Source: Elysia crispata
Lineage: Eukaryota > Mollusca > Gastropoda > Plakobranchidae
Assembly: GCA_033675545.1 (NCBI GenBank)
Contig: JAWDGP010002498.1
Coordinates: 400,001 to 464,000, forward strand
Direction of reading: 5' to 3'
DNA length: 64,000 nucleotides
Below the pieces are notes generated by a model. It searched no databases and had not been told where the DNA came from. It saw nothing but the letters and a program-made list of their open reading frames with translations. Each line of letters starts with the position of its first letter. Position 1 is the stretch's first letter. Positions 27,001 to 40,000 of this stretch are shown piece after piece. The position numbers were made by a program, and so were the translations under genes.

Positions 27001-30000
27001 TATGATTCACCAATAAGAAGAACACAATTTTTAACGAAATTTCTTCTTGTCATGAACCCATGAAATATCTTCTCACTTTATCATGAATTTGATTGGTAGG
27101 GCAAAAAGTATTGCAAGATTAAAAATAGTGCACTGTTTTTAACCAGATTTCATAATATTTCAAGAAATAGATTAAATAAGTAACCATTACATTTTACTTT
27201 CTCATTTAAATGCTCAAAGTTCTTTACAAAGGTTTTCTGTCAAGACAAATAAAATGCTTTTCTCAAATCATAAAGAAGCAGATGCAACAAACATTTAGTC
27301 ATTTTGGTCAATTATTAAGATCTTTCACTGCTTGAAGTCAGGCATAATGTTGCACCTAGCTGTTTTCCCCTGCTGCGTTATATTTCAGTCATGCCTGTTG
27401 TCACAAGACGTTCCAGTTTCTCTCTTCTCATCTCGTATCCATAAAAGATTGTTAGGCATTTACGTATTAAATTTCTGGGTGACCTTGTTCTGTCAGCTTA
27501 TTGTAACTCTGTTTTGTTTGATTTCTTTGCAATCCAGGGTATTTGTGGCATTCTCCAAATGAACCACATTTCCTTTGCCTCCAATTTCTTTTGTAGCTGT
27601 TTTGAAACCGTCCAGACCTCACATTCATACATCAGGATAGGATTGATAATAGGAAAGTTCAAGTGCTTTTAAAGAAACACAGAAAGGGAAGATTTTCTGA
27701 AAATAATAAATACTAGAAGAAAAAAATTAAAACAGCAAAAGATCTGTTTTGATTTTCTTCTTTTTTTTTTCTTTTTCTTTTGGTACTATACATACCCATT
27801 TGAATCCCTGATCTCTAAGACTGCATCAAAGAAGGAACATAAACCTATGAAAGACTTATTTGAAAAATAGCATTTTCCCTTGAATGTTGAAATAAAGCTT
27901 TCTCAAACATATCATAATTTCCTAAATGCAGTGGACACCACTTAAGTCGTCGCCGCTTATGTCGATTTTCACTCAAGTTGATTTTTTTTGTTGGGTCCGT
28001 ACTCCTTCTTATAGTTCTTATATAAGCGCTTGCACATAGCCCGATTTTCAGATAAGGCAATCTTTTTTGGGGTGGTTCAAACAAAAATGTCAATGTTTTC
28101 ACTTATTTTAGCCAATAAAAATAAGCTTTCTCTCTTCTGACTCATCCGTTAGTGAGCGTTGGACAACGCGCTGGCAAGTTATCAAGTGCTGACAGGAGAA
28201 ATGCATGTGTTTTCTTGGGAGGCTGGTTGAATCCATGTCTGGGTTTAACAGTAGCAAGGTTGCTGGAATAAGTTCCGTTTGTGTAAGCCTACCAATTGCT
28301 CAACAATCATCATCTGCTTCCTCCATGAAGTGTGATTGTTTGATCGAACAATGCACACCCATTTCATTTCTTCCCGATTGTAGGGCTAGACCGGGACGAT
28401 CGGCTTTATTGTTGAGATACATTTTGCGCACTGATTGCTATAAAATCCTAAGCAAGAATACAATTCATCTTAATCCAACAAGATTGGCCTAGCATCAGAA
28501 CCAGATTGATTTCTCACTATTAGTTTTCTATTGAAAATGAAACTACCTGAAAAAAATTCATACCAATGACAGACAAAACTATAATTATTAGTACATGTAA
28601 TAACCATGACGCTCAAATGGATACTTGAAGATCAAAGCCGAACAGACTACAATTTACAAAAAAAAAAGAAAGGAAAAAAATCTCTTTAATAACAAAAAAA
28701 AAATCAAAACAAACACAAAATAAATACATGAAGTCTGCATATAGTGGCATGGTATTGATTTGCAGTTGTTTTTTTTTTTAATGTGGGAGATAAGTCCTAG
28801 ATTCACTAATCTTGATTTTTCACATGTTATTAGTTATGTCCCCTGAAGATTGAGTTAAGCATTGTTGACTGTAGTTTGAGGAATTGGTGCTCAGCTGTAT
28901 TTGCTTTTGAGATAAGGCTGAAATAAAAGTTTTTTGTTTCAGTAGTAGAAACGTCTACAAACATTCATAAATGACAAACAGCAGTTTGTAATTTAATACT
29001 GTTAGTAGATTAATCAATGTTTTTGGTACAAGAGAAAGTAAAACAGTAATACCTTTTATCCAGAAAAAGCTTATAAAACTTAAAAATTTGCAAGGAAAAT
29101 CATGGGAATAGATTTTCAGCAATGTAATCTTTATTGTGTTTATTGAGAAGAATGTCAACAAATTCAAAACATCACATTTGTAGGACAAGAACAAGTCACT
29201 CATGCTTTGTTTTGAGCAATATTTCCCTAAAAATTTGACTATAGCCTTTTTTTAAATTTTTTTTTGATCGGTAAAAATTTTTAAATTGTGCATGATTTGT
29301 TATTAATGCTTCATATTTCGAGGCTGAAATGATCAAAGGTATTGGCAAGTACATGTATTACATGAATCAGACCAAATTTAGAAATGGATAAACTGTTTTT
29401 CCAGTATAAAAAAAAATGCATATCGATTGCGAAATCATTAGCAAGGTAGAAAATTAATTCACTTTTTCTCTGCCAGACCCTCTTTGTTCCTAATGATCAT
29501 TAAATGATCCTTGAGTGGTCATTGCTAGAAAGAAGACTTAGTGGATTGGCTGAAACAGCCTACATAGTCATACCAAACTGTTATGGCTTTTTCCAAAGAT
29601 AGGCTTTAATGAAAATCTCATCCTCAGACAACAATTTGAAAAATTTCAGCATTGTGTACTGTTTATATTTGAAATGCACTGAGCTCACTTTTAAAAAAAA
29701 TTTTTTTTTTAAAACATCTTTAATCTATTGGAGTTAGAAATAATTGTTTCTGGTTTGTAGGAACTTAAATCATACTTGTGCTACCTGCTATGTTTGCTAT
29801 AAAATCATGGAAGAGGTTCTCTTTCTCTTATGTATATAGTAAGATAGAAACACTTATTTTATGAAGCAGCAACTGAAGTATTTCTTGTGAGCAAAATAAA
29901 ATGTTTCTCTCAGGCTTGACAAAATTTGAAATAATAAGTGTTCAAATTGGTTCAAATGTTGCTTTAGCCGCTAAAGCACTAAAGTGATTCCAAAATTAGA

Positions 30001-30595
30001 TTTCCGCCACTTCTTTGGTGGAGTAGATTGTTTTATGTGAATAGCAACTGCTAATGCATGATTAGTGCTCTGGTCCCATTTATTTTGCCATTTGTTAATG
30101 CCATAAATGATGTTTATTGCAGGTGGCTCTGGCAAAGGAAGTTGGCCTCCTGTATGCTTCTATTGCTTTAGTAACCGATTATGATAGCTGGAGAGAGGAC
30201 ACAGAAGCTGTAAGTAATAAATACAGCAATATGAGATCTTAGTGATGATTTCTGATAATATTTTGTTCTGTTGTTTTCTATTTTTGATTGGTGTTATAGG
30301 ATCATATAAAATTTTATGCATTAACTGCAAGATTTCTAGTGATCATGTCATATGAAATTACATATCTGCTAAATTCATTGATTTCGTTTCAGTCATCCTT
30401 TTCCCTTTTATTCATTTATTTTTTTGGGGGGGCTGCTTATTTCAGGTTAATGTGGACTTGGCAGTCAAAACTTTTAAAGATAATGCAGAAAAGGCATGCA
30501 AAGTGTTACTGCATGCAATTCCCAAAATAGCAGAGGAGGAATGGGATGAAGACGTTAAAAAAAATGAGGTTTGGAGTGTTTTGCTTCAAGTTTAA
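18006..30595 (+). CDS. MTAP: S-methyl-5'-thioadenosine phosphorylase, 8 exons
   Basis: The exons are 18006-18020, 20640-20726, 21548-21606, 21827-21994, 25915-26017, 26680-26832, 30123-30209 and 30446-30595. All are bounded by GT-AG and in phase, giving 273 residues (human 283). MTAP splits methylthioadenosine with phosphate into adenine and methylthioribose-1-phosphate in polyamine by-product and methionine salvage. It is a cytosolic trimer in the purine phosphorylase family. Visible signatures, with human numbering in brackets, are [12 protein letters not shown] at 6-17, R54-H55 [60-61], TTACGSL at 86-92 with T87 [93], [17 protein letters not shown] at 161-177, NMSTVPE at 189-195 with M190 [196], and TDYDSW at 213-218 with D214 and D216 [220, 222]. 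Two phosphate-site threonines of the human enzyme are serine here (S12 for T18, S191 for T197). The start MGRVK is spliced directly to the IGIIGG strand. The large introns hold several mobile elements. Confidence 0.97.
22312..23463. mobile_element. Pogo-like non-autonomous DNA transposon in an MTAP intron
   Basis: The left end CAGTGGAACACACTTAAACC, preceded by TA, is matched by the inverted right end, which reads CAGTTAAACACAGTTAAACC from the other strand. About 20 of 24 positions agree. The 1.15-kb interior has no transposase-like frame, only short open stretches, so it is a non-autonomous copy. The right flank reads TC instead of TA, so the target duplication has decayed. It lies in the intron between MTAP exons 4 and 5. 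Confidence 0.7.
24404..25731. mobile_element. Unclassified DNA transposon with long degenerate inverted ends and subterminal repeats
   Basis: The left end (ttgcaatccgttggatcact, then ttgtgctgcggctgccccgg) matches the inverted right end (ttacaatcgtatcgggtcac, then tttgtgttccgaactgcccc). Both ends carry clustered short repeats of the type GGACTGCCC, GGACTACAC and GACTGCCCTGG, in opposite orientation on the two sides. The interior has a plus-strand frame at 24911-25321 rich in Asp, Glu, Ser and Asn (such as [17 protein letters not shown]) with a possible Cys pair (CISC) near its end. An overlapping frame reads [20 protein letters not shown] see no recognisable catalytic core, so this is a degraded or non-autonomous copy of unknown superfamily. 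Confidence 0.6.
27330..27690 (-). mobile_element. LINE fragment, 3' part of the reverse transcriptase frame
   Basis: The minus-strand translation shows a hallmark of non-LTR retrotransposons just after the RT domain: [20 protein letters not shown], then [14 protein letters not shown]. This corresponds to the L-Y-G-C-E-T-W-T...LE..EM..LRRM.R..W consensus. Further on, [13 protein letters not shown]-like residues ([15 protein letters not shown] in a shifted frame) fit the family too. The frame is interrupted by at least one frameshift and stops, and neither end of the element is present. It sits antisense in an MTAP intron. Confidence 0.75.
27929..28065. mobile_element. Pogo-like transposon end
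   Basis: It begins CAGTGGACACCACTTAAGTC and continues with alternating AAGTCGTCGCCGCTTATGTC-type words, typical of pogo/Tigger termini. No inverted partner end was found within about 1 kb, so it may be truncated or have a lost end. It is about 5.6 kb from the pogo-like element at 22312 but has different inner sequence. Confidence 0.5.
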
Positions 30596-30596
30596 C

Positions 30597-30602
30597 AATA
30601 AA
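30597..30602 (+). terminator. AATAAA immediately after the MTAP stop codon
   Basis: The hexamer starts one base after the TAA stop (TAAcAATAAA). If used, the 3' untranslated region would be only some tens of bases. A later AATAAA near 32319 is an alternative. Confidence 0.35.
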
Positions 30603-33371
30603 TTTTTGTGCTTTTTTTTTTCTTTTCTAAGAACATGTCTTTAAGGGCTATCTTTATTACATGTTTGGAGTAATAGCGACTCAGATTAATGGAATTCTTT
30701 CTTGATTCTTGCTTTCTAGGTTAAAAAACAGTTGAAAATTTGGAAAAGTTTTAAATGAAAATATTGAGTGGCTTTGCATCTTTTAGTATATTATTTATTG
30801 ATCTATAATATTGATATTGTGGACATTCTCTATTTCACCTTTCTTTATGTTAATATAAGCCTGTCTGACAATTTTGTTTTTAAAAATTAGGTATTCCCTG
30901 TCAAATTGCTTATAACATTTCAGTCATATAGTTTAAGTTAATCATTAGATTGATATTAACATAACTTTGTCTCTAAGTCAGTCCTATGAAAGAAATATTG
31001 GAAATATAAATTTGAAAAAGAGAGCTTTTGAAAAGAGATTCACTTTTTTTTCTTATTATTTCAGTAGAAGTAAACATTAAATAACTCAGAGGAAATTGAT
31101 AACATCTTGTAAGTTTTTGCTGTTGAGAAATGAAGGAAAATATATTGTCCAAAAATCATCTCAAAATGTGATATGAGCAACATGCAACTTATTTTGACTA
31201 GGTGCCAGTCATATGTTAAAAGAATTTGAAAACAATCATGAATGCTCTGTTGACTTTCATTTTACTCATCTCACGACGTATAGACTATTGAGACTTCATC
31301 ATCATTTTAATAGCATTTTTAGATCTCGACTACTCTCTTTAATTCTCTGTAACAATCTTAATTAAAGAGTGAAGTTCCAAAACCTCGGATCTATTTTTCA
31401 AAATATTTTCAAACTTAATGATTTTATCAACCATATATTATCTCCATAGTAATCAGCACTTTCATTTGTTTTGTTAGATGATTGAGAATCCAATAGTTGT
31501 AAATGGTCTCAAATTTTCTTCTGGAATAAGAAAATACAGAGTCAAAGTAACTGTTTATTGTTTAAAAAACTATTGTAAATATAAATTTCTGCTTTTAAAA
31601 GACTACTCTTCAAATACAATTCCAACAATATTTCAAAATTGCTGCAGTCAGTCTCTATCTTATTTCATCAAGAATTGGCTTAAATAAAAGCAGCATATCA
31701 GAGAATATGGTTGACATTGTTTTCTTTTCAATCTTTTCTGCCAGGATATTGCCAGAAGTTCAGTAATGAAGTGAACAACATTGTGGAAAGAATCGGCAAT
31801 ACACCTGTTACAAAAAGCTTCATTTGTATTGCTCTTTATTGTATTTTCATTGTCACATTTTTTCATCAATGTTTTTTCATTAATTTATAAATGATTTTAC
31901 TTATAAACACATGTTTAACGACCATAACCATAGGATGCTCTCTTCGTAGACAACTAAAGCGGGATTTTTTAAGGCATTGGGTAGTATTTCCTTTTTATAG
32001 TCTGATTTTTTTTTTCTAATCAGCAACTTTTACTACCAGTTCAGCTGACGTTTATTGTTGTTGTTTTTTTTCTATTATTTATTCACATTAAATATTGTAC
32101 ATCACAGTTTTCTCAAATGCTCAAATTTATATATATTCAATTTAAGTATCTTTATCCTGTTGAGAAAGATTTGTAAAGACATTGAAAATTAGAGATGCTT
32201 GATACATGAGCCAGTGCTTATAGATCATCATCCTGTGCTATATACATGTGAAAAATTATTTGACATTAGCTTTACCATTATGAGTGTTATGGAGATTTTT
32301 GTAGTTTTTGAAGCACAAGTAATAAAAAGAAGAAAAAAGAAAACAAATAACCTGCCTGAATCTTAAAGCTTACACCAAATATCTTCAATTCTTGTTATTG
32401 TTAATTCATGAACATTACAGTACAGATTACGATGTTATCATTATAATATGAAGTACTGATTTTACAAGTTTTTTAATTTCACTATGAAAAATTATAACAT
32501 TGCATTCTGCATTCTGTTCCATTACTTCCAATATATTGGTGTAGTAAATTTAAAGCTTCTAGAAAGTGTGTTACACATCACAATAAATAGAGGGCTGAGA
32601 ATATAGAAATTTGTTGAAGAATCCTTGCCAGGGTTGCTGTTAAGGTCAAATTTCATATAGCTTTCAATGATGTCTTACAGTCTCTGTGATTGTGATTGTT
32701 TTATTGACTTTGCACATAGTCTTTGCTTTAGAGGCCAGAAGTGAAGTTCCTTTTTTCAAACGTATGCAGCAGCCTAAAATGTGTATGTAGGCAAAAAGAG
32801 CTGGTAAGAACATAATTGAAGCAACAAGGATCAAAAGTTTGTCCTTTTTTGCTATGATTAATTTTGCTTAACTTTTACGGTACATCATATGAAGTCAAAG
32901 CAAGTTTTTTCACTCTAAGTGCCAAACATTATCTAGATTCTGAGAAGATAAAGCACTCAGTGACACAATATAACTTGGAGAAATTTGAACATTGAGAGAT
33001 GCCTTTCTTTGTTAAGTGAACAAAATTCTTCTTTTACTTTACATAATTTATGTATAATGTCTATCTATTTATCTATCTCCTTCTCTTTATATTTTTTCAG
33101 CATGTCTGATACAATCTTAACATTTTTGTATAACATTTTATGAAGGTTTTTTGACACTTAAATTTGAATTCCCAGATACATATCAATTTTTGCGAAGTGG
33201 GTTTATTTTTTCACCTTCAAATATAATGGCACTGTTTTATTGATGGCATTTTCGCTCATGGATTTGCTGTGGAAGATATTTTTTTTCATTTATTTTTGTT
33301 TTACAATCTTATATTTATTTAATGTTAAGACATTCACAACGGAAGTTTTGAAGTTATCTTTATATTTACTT

Positions 33372-33394
33372 ACACACACACACACACACACACA
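33372..33394. repeat. (CA)n microsatellite
   Basis: Short pure dinucleotide run in intergenic DNA. Confidence 0.95.
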
Positions 33395-34640
33395 CCATAT
33401 ACCCATTTACATGCAAACAGGACATACGTGTATAACCAGAACATAGGAATTCTTTTTTCATTCATGTGGTAATGAGAATGGAAGTCTCCATTTTGGATTG
33501 AAAATTTCTAAATTGTCAGCCTGATTAATACTCTTGAGTAGCTTTTTTTTTTTCACCAAATGAAGGGCTCAATGTATTCTTTTCTTCCATATTCCCTTCC
33601 TGACAGCTGTAATTTCCATGATGAAGTTTGCTGTTTTTACACCATGCATGAAAATGATCGCTCTCCAAAATTTTTGAAAATTCTGTTTGCGATTTTGTAA
33701 TAAACACTTCCAGTAACTCACAGATAAGCTGAGCTCTCTATTCAAATATTTGAAACACATCAAGGCATTTTTAAACTCAAAGACAGTACATTGTGTTATT
33801 AGCATCCAGTAGAGACTGCTTCAGGGTTGCTGTAGCAGGATTACTTTTTTACTTATCCTAACCATCCTGACTCGATTGTACTGGACAGCTGCTTCAATGT
33901 CAAGAACATTACATTTTTGTTGCACAAAGAACTCACACGGATTGACATTGATGAATCGTTTTTATAACAAACTACCCAGATTTTTTATGCTCTGACTTGA
34001 TGTAGTCTTAATTTTATATTGTTTCCCATCAGGAATATTTTATGACTTTCTAGAGTTTTTAAACAATATTTTCTGTCTTGTCATCAATTTACATGTGTTT
34101 ACATTTGTCCAGTACTTCACTTTTATTAATTTACAATTCTGTTGATGTTACAATATGTGTACAGTTATTTGGTCACTTGAGATGATTTATAAATTTGACT
34201 GACATCAGCATATAGATGATGATGCAGCTCAAAATGTTCAAAAATTACTAGTGATTGAGTGTATAAAGTACTGTGGAAACCTCAAAAATTAAAGTCTGAT
34301 TATTTGAATTTCTCATAAACCAAATTTTGCCAGAGGGTAGGTTATTTTTTCTCTTTGGCTTTGTTTTAGTCTTTCTGGTTTAATTCTCTTCGTTGGAAGT
34401 CAATACCACCCCATAAGGCATTACCAAAGTACTACATGTGTGTCTCTGAAGCTGCAAGCAATGCTAATCACTGCCCCATGACTAGCAGTAGGAGAGAACT
34501 GACACTATGAGAAAGAAGTGCCAGTACATGTAGTAACACTGATACTGGTAGCAGCGTGGAACAAGGGAAGTGTGAGTTGCTTGTCGCAGGCATAGAACAC
34601 ACTCATTCAATGATTCATAGGTTTTTATGCACCTTTTTTT

Positions 34641-34708
34641 TGTAAATCGAATCCTCTTAATTCGAAGTTTCAATTCATTCCCATGCAATTCAAATAAGGT
34701 TTCCACTG
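34641..34708. mobile_element. Second copy of the solo pogo-like terminus
   Basis: It starts at the same inner word (tgtaaat) as 1814-1884 and ends in TTTCCACTG followed by TA. The two copies agree over nearly the whole 70 bases. It lies in the MTAP-SPICE1 spacer. Confidence 0.55.
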
Positions 34709-36384
34709 TAAAATTATTAAACCCAGAACTAAACCTTGAGAAATTTGCTTGCGGAGAAGTACTTTGCTTTCAGATCACTCATTTCTTTTTTTTTTCTGAC
34801 TGATTTCTGCCAATAAGACGCAAACCAGTACAGGATGATCCCGGTGGTTCTAAACTTTTATTCAGTCATTCAATAAGGGTGATAAAGTGATGGTTAAAAG
34901 GTGGTTGAGAGATCCAGGTGAGTAAGTAAACATTTCTTTGCATCAGTATCATTTAAGACAGCATTACAGACTTTTAAAAGTACACAGCTGTTGCAGTGCT
35001 ATTAAGGATTTGCAGGCAGAATGGAAACTTTTACCAGTCATTCACTTATGACTAGTGAGGTTAAAAATGGGTTGGTTCAATATCATATTCCAAAACTTTT
35101 GATAAAAATGATGAGTTTGGAAGCGGTTATTAATTCTTTGGTCCATTTTCATAAATTCCTACCTTCAATAGTTTCATTTTAATTTAGAATCTAATTCCGT
35201 TTGGTATGTTTTTAAATTTTTTCATTTGTATAAATGATTATTTGGTTTAGCTTTCTTTTTCCCTCCAAGCTCAAGTGTTGCTGTCACTTTGCCCATTGTA
35301 TGAAATGTTCCCAAGCAGTCTTAATGTGTATTTAAGAGCTTTTGTAAAATATATTTGGTATTCATTTTATTGGTAATATTTACCTTAAGAAATAAAATGG
35401 TATATATTTCTCTTAAATCATTATGAATCAAAGAGATTGCCTCTTGTTTAGCATATCACTTATTATTAAAAGGCAATCAATCAATACAATTCTTCTCTAA
35501 CTGGAGCCATTTGTTGTACTTTAATTGGCCTTAACTACTCAGAATAAAGTTAATTGCATATAAATGCAAACATAACAAAAAATGTTTGTATTAAATGCCT
35601 CTAAAGCAGAATTTGGCAGAAATTTTTTTTTCGTTGTTGAGTCTCAAATATGTAAGTGAATTTTTGATAATTTCTTTGAGGTGTCTATTGCAATTTAATT
35701 TTTTTTTCTTTGGTTACTCACTAATGTTGAAATGATGCACTGATTTGCCTTGGGACAAGCTTCATATCTAAGACTAACAAACTTTATGACAGTGAGCTGA
35801 AAATTTAAGTGCAACAGTAATGTTCCTACTCCTTGGTGCAAACTAGATCCCCATGTACAAGATGTAGCACTAAGAAATGAGTTGCTGCATTATGAAGCAA
35901 AGCTAGTATGATATCTCATTTTCTACCAGACAAAAAAATAAAAATTTGAAACTTAAAACAGAATAGAAGGTAAATGGAATACTTTTTGAACCTTGATCAC
36001 TTTCAGTAATGCATCATTCAATAAAACTTTAAAGAACTCTTCAGCTGAATGATACCTGCTGCGTTCTAACAATGATAAAGTTGAATCTTACTTTTGTCCC
36101 AGGTGATTATCTTAGTTCACATGCATTCATTATTGTCTTAACAATAATGAGAAAGAACTTCATGTTTAGGATAAAGCATAACATATTTGATAATTGGAAT
36201 AAGATTGTATTTTCCCTCTTTTGCAAGTATAAAATCAATTTCAACCAAAAAGACTAATATCATAATCTGACAACTAGGAGTGCATATAAAGGTTGCAAAG
36301 TTGTTTCTATAATATTAAGTAATGATTTTCACTTATTTGCAATCAAATCAATAATAAAACTCAAGGAGTAGTTTACAAATTTGT

Positions 36385-36390
36385 TTTATT
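36385..36390 (-). terminator. Candidate polyadenylation signal of SPICE1
   Basis: AATAAA on the minus strand about 665 bases past the SPICE1 stop. Another hexamer near 36788 would give a shorter 3' end. Confidence 0.35.
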
Positions 36391-37054
36391 GTCCAACAAA
36401 TATAGTCAGAACTTTGCATACAACACTTAAACTGCATAGTGGCAAAATAATCATAATGCTTAAATCAATGTAGATGGTGACAAGAAGGTTAAAAGTACAA
36501 AGGGTTCTGGTTTACATGTATTTGTATTTATGAAATTATAGTTCTTTATCACTAATATCAGCAGTACATATTTGTCACACAAAAAAACCCATTCACCTTA
36601 GCCACAAGGATAGAAGTGCAGCAAAATTTTATGAATGCAGGAAATATTTGCTTTCTTGAAATGGTAATGATCAATATTGAGGCAGTTTTCTCACAGTAAA
36701 ATCACAAATAGTAAAAAAACAAAAAACTTGATTAAACAAGGAGATTCAATATTATTAATAAAATATTAAAATTATGACTGTCCAATTTATTTCATAGATT
36801 ATTATCTTTTTCAAATACAAGAATGTGTTTGGTAGAATGTACCTTCAGGAGAAGGTGATCTTAATCAATGACAAAGAAACGCTTTACTTTAGAGACAAGT
36901 TTTTACTAGTTTAAAAAAACTTTTCACCCATTTTCAAAACTTTATAGTTCAGACTGAGCTATGAAAATGCATGTACACAATATGAAACCAGAAGGAGAGA
37001 ATATCTCTATAAAATTTTCTTCAACCAGTAGAGATTGAGCACTCATGGATTTCA

Positions 37055-40000
37055 TTATTTCACAGACTCAGAGGGACCTCGAGGGGAGCCCAGACTTCCA
37101 CCAGATACATCAAGGTCTACCATTGGCAGCGATACGATTATTCCTCTGCCTTGGAGTGACTGAAATAAAAAATTCATCTTTTGCTAAAAGCTGCAACAAT
37201 TAAGAAAAAGAAAGGTCTTATTCCCTTAAAAACATTTTTCAACTTGCAACAATCAATGTCAAACCAACTATCAAAACATTAACAAGTTTTAATAAGCTAA
37301 AATTTTCTTATTGCGTAATAAGTCGTCCTACCTCTTGGTGACAATTTTATATATTTAAAATAATATCATAAATGTATAGGCCTATGTAACTGAGTTTTCT
37401 TTTATTATTATCTATCAAATTTCACTGCAAGGGCGCAACTACACATTCATGTATATGAATTTACTTTAAGTGGTTCCTGACTTAGAAATGAAATGTGACT
37501 AAGTTGATACCTGTAGATCTTGTTCTGGCTTCTGTGATATTGGTGAAATTGGTGGTGAAATTTGGCATCTCTGAGCCTGTGCACAAAACATATAAAAAAA
37601 TTTAGGTTTTAATTGCATTAAATTTCTTTTAATAGATAGTAAACACCCTTAAAGAAATCAACTTCAGATAGACTACAATCATGAGAAAGATCAATTATAA
37701 GCTTTCTTACAAAAAATAAATAAAAAGGTTCCGTATCTTTTTTTCTGTTTAAATGAGAAAGCTTTTTAAACCCCACTCTTTGTTTTGGTCTTTTCCCTCT
37801 TAAGACATCTGAGATGCATCTAATTTTAGCATTTTTTAGAAGTGTTTTAAATTCTGGTAACTCCATCTAAACTTGGAATTAAGTTTGCTCATTTGCTTTT
37901 CAGATAAAAATCTTATAAGAAAACAGATGTGATTTTCCATATCAAATTCATTTGGAGTGTTTGCAAGGAAAATGTTCAAACCCACGTCAATCATCATAAG
38001 TCTACCTTGATTTAAAATCTATTCAAACTGCGAACACCTAAACCTTTTTCGTCTTACTTGCTGTCGAGAAGCCTGTTTTTGACAAGGAGGAGTCATAGAG
38101 GAAGCATCCCCTGACTGAGGATCTTGGAAATGTTGCTGGATTCGGCTTTGTTGCATTTTTTGCTTATCAAGTAGGTCCAATAAACGCTGGCGGGCCTCTT
38201 CTTGTTGTCTATTTAGCTCAGCTATCTGTGTTTGCATCAATTCTTGCAAAGCTGGGTTGTTCATGGCCTCTTCAACAGCAAGCTGAGGATTATTAGATTT
38301 TAAACAAGAAAGAGGTTGCAGTTAGAGAAATAAAACCACACCCAATTTGCTTTGAGACTAAAAAAAATTGTTGAAAATAATAAATCACTACCAGAGAGAT
38401 TATTGTAGCAAAGTTCAAATAAAATTATTTACCATATTACTATTCATTCATGAGGCATAGCAGGCTTTGCACTTTGTCAATGAAAATAATTCTGAACATT
38501 GCCAACTTAAAATGAAAGTTTATAAGTTGGACTTCATGATAAAAACTGAGACAGATCAGTCTTATTAAAGAGCAAGATTTGGAATGTACTGTTTACATGT
38601 GATGAGGATTATAAAATCTTATAATCAGCAATTGAGATCTCCCATCTTTTGCTTAAAAGATGGAAGCAAATGTAACAAGACAAAATCTAGAATAGCTGTC
38701 AGTATCACCAGAGAGGTCAGTATATAGATAGCTTAAACTTTGATTGTAAACCTATACAGAGGCATTGATTGGCTTCAAAGCCCAGTAAATTTAGACTGTT
38801 TACTGTATGTAGCTTTTCAAAAAGAAAAATGGCACCTGCCAGTGCTAAATGTTAATGGCACTCTGCTTTAAACTGTTGCAATTCTAAAAAAAAAGGCTTT
38901 ATTATGATAATAATAATGATCATTATTACTATTATTACTACACAATAGTTATAGAGGTGCAGAGCAGCGCTCTCTATAATATAATCTCTGGTATCACTGA
39001 ACATACAAAGAGAGTATTGTTCAACAAACAAGCCCCAACCTCCTGCAGACGGTGCAGCTGCTCCTCTGTCTCATCCCCAAGTTTGACTAGGTCAGTTAGA
39101 TCAGGGCCAGTCACAGTCTGATGAGTGATGCCTTCCCCTACAGGTAGCTTTTGGTCCCTGGGTGTTATCTGGCTGCTGGTTAGAGATTCTGGCTCATGAT
39201 CCAGTTGAGATCCTAGTCTTGAATTTATAATATAAAACAAAATTTCAGTTGACAGATTTGTACTGCCATTTTCAGAGCCAGCATTTGATTTCTCTGAGAG
39301 AGACTGTTGTGATAAGAACTAAATTTACCTGTCATTGCCAAAATCAGAATGGGAACAAAATTTTTTATGCCAAAGTTTAAAAAAATTTAGAAGTACGTTT
39401 TTTTTCTTATCTTTAAACTAGTCTAATAATATTTTAGTGCTTCAAATAGATGTTTTGCCAATCCTGATTTTTATTTAACATACTATAAAAGTAACCAATA
39501 ATAGAAGGATGAGGTAAAATTAAAATATTTGTTTCCCAGTACTATAATTTTCTTACATACATCATTTGATAAAACTTTAAAATCAATTTCTTTTGCTAAC
39601 ATTGGTACTTCAGCATAAGTTGAATTCTTTTTCTGAAAGTTCAATTTTTATCCAGATGATGATCCAATACTTAAAAAAAAAATATCAACTTTCTCCAAGC
39701 TGTATCTAAAGAATAGAAATCTCCTTGGAAGTATATTATAAATTTCCTTAATTGAGTTTCTTAAATATGGTATGCTAAGTGTAATGAGTGTAGCTATTTT
39801 TAACTTTTCTTATACTTTGCTAACATGTTTGATGCATCTTCTGTATAATTTCAAAGTATGACCCTGGATGATCAAATAATGTAACTAAAATTTTAATAAT
39901 AATACTACAAGTACAACAAACAAAAAAACTTTTTTCACCCAATTGTGCGTCTACCTGGTAAATCCATTGACTGCCTGACTGGCACCATGACTGGACATAT

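Larger units (their letters stand above)
30603..36384. other. Spacer between the convergent MTAP and SPICE1 genes
   Basis: It may include a longer MTAP 3' untranslated region. I see no further gene. Open frames here are short, mostly Phe/Leu/Asn/Lys, and lack splice sites. Repeats inside it are listed separately. Confidence 0.5.

Noticed and set aside
28205-28492. 95-codon frame next to the pogo-like end at 27929
   Set aside because: It does not resemble a transposase and has no supporting motif; kept only as part of possible transposon interior.
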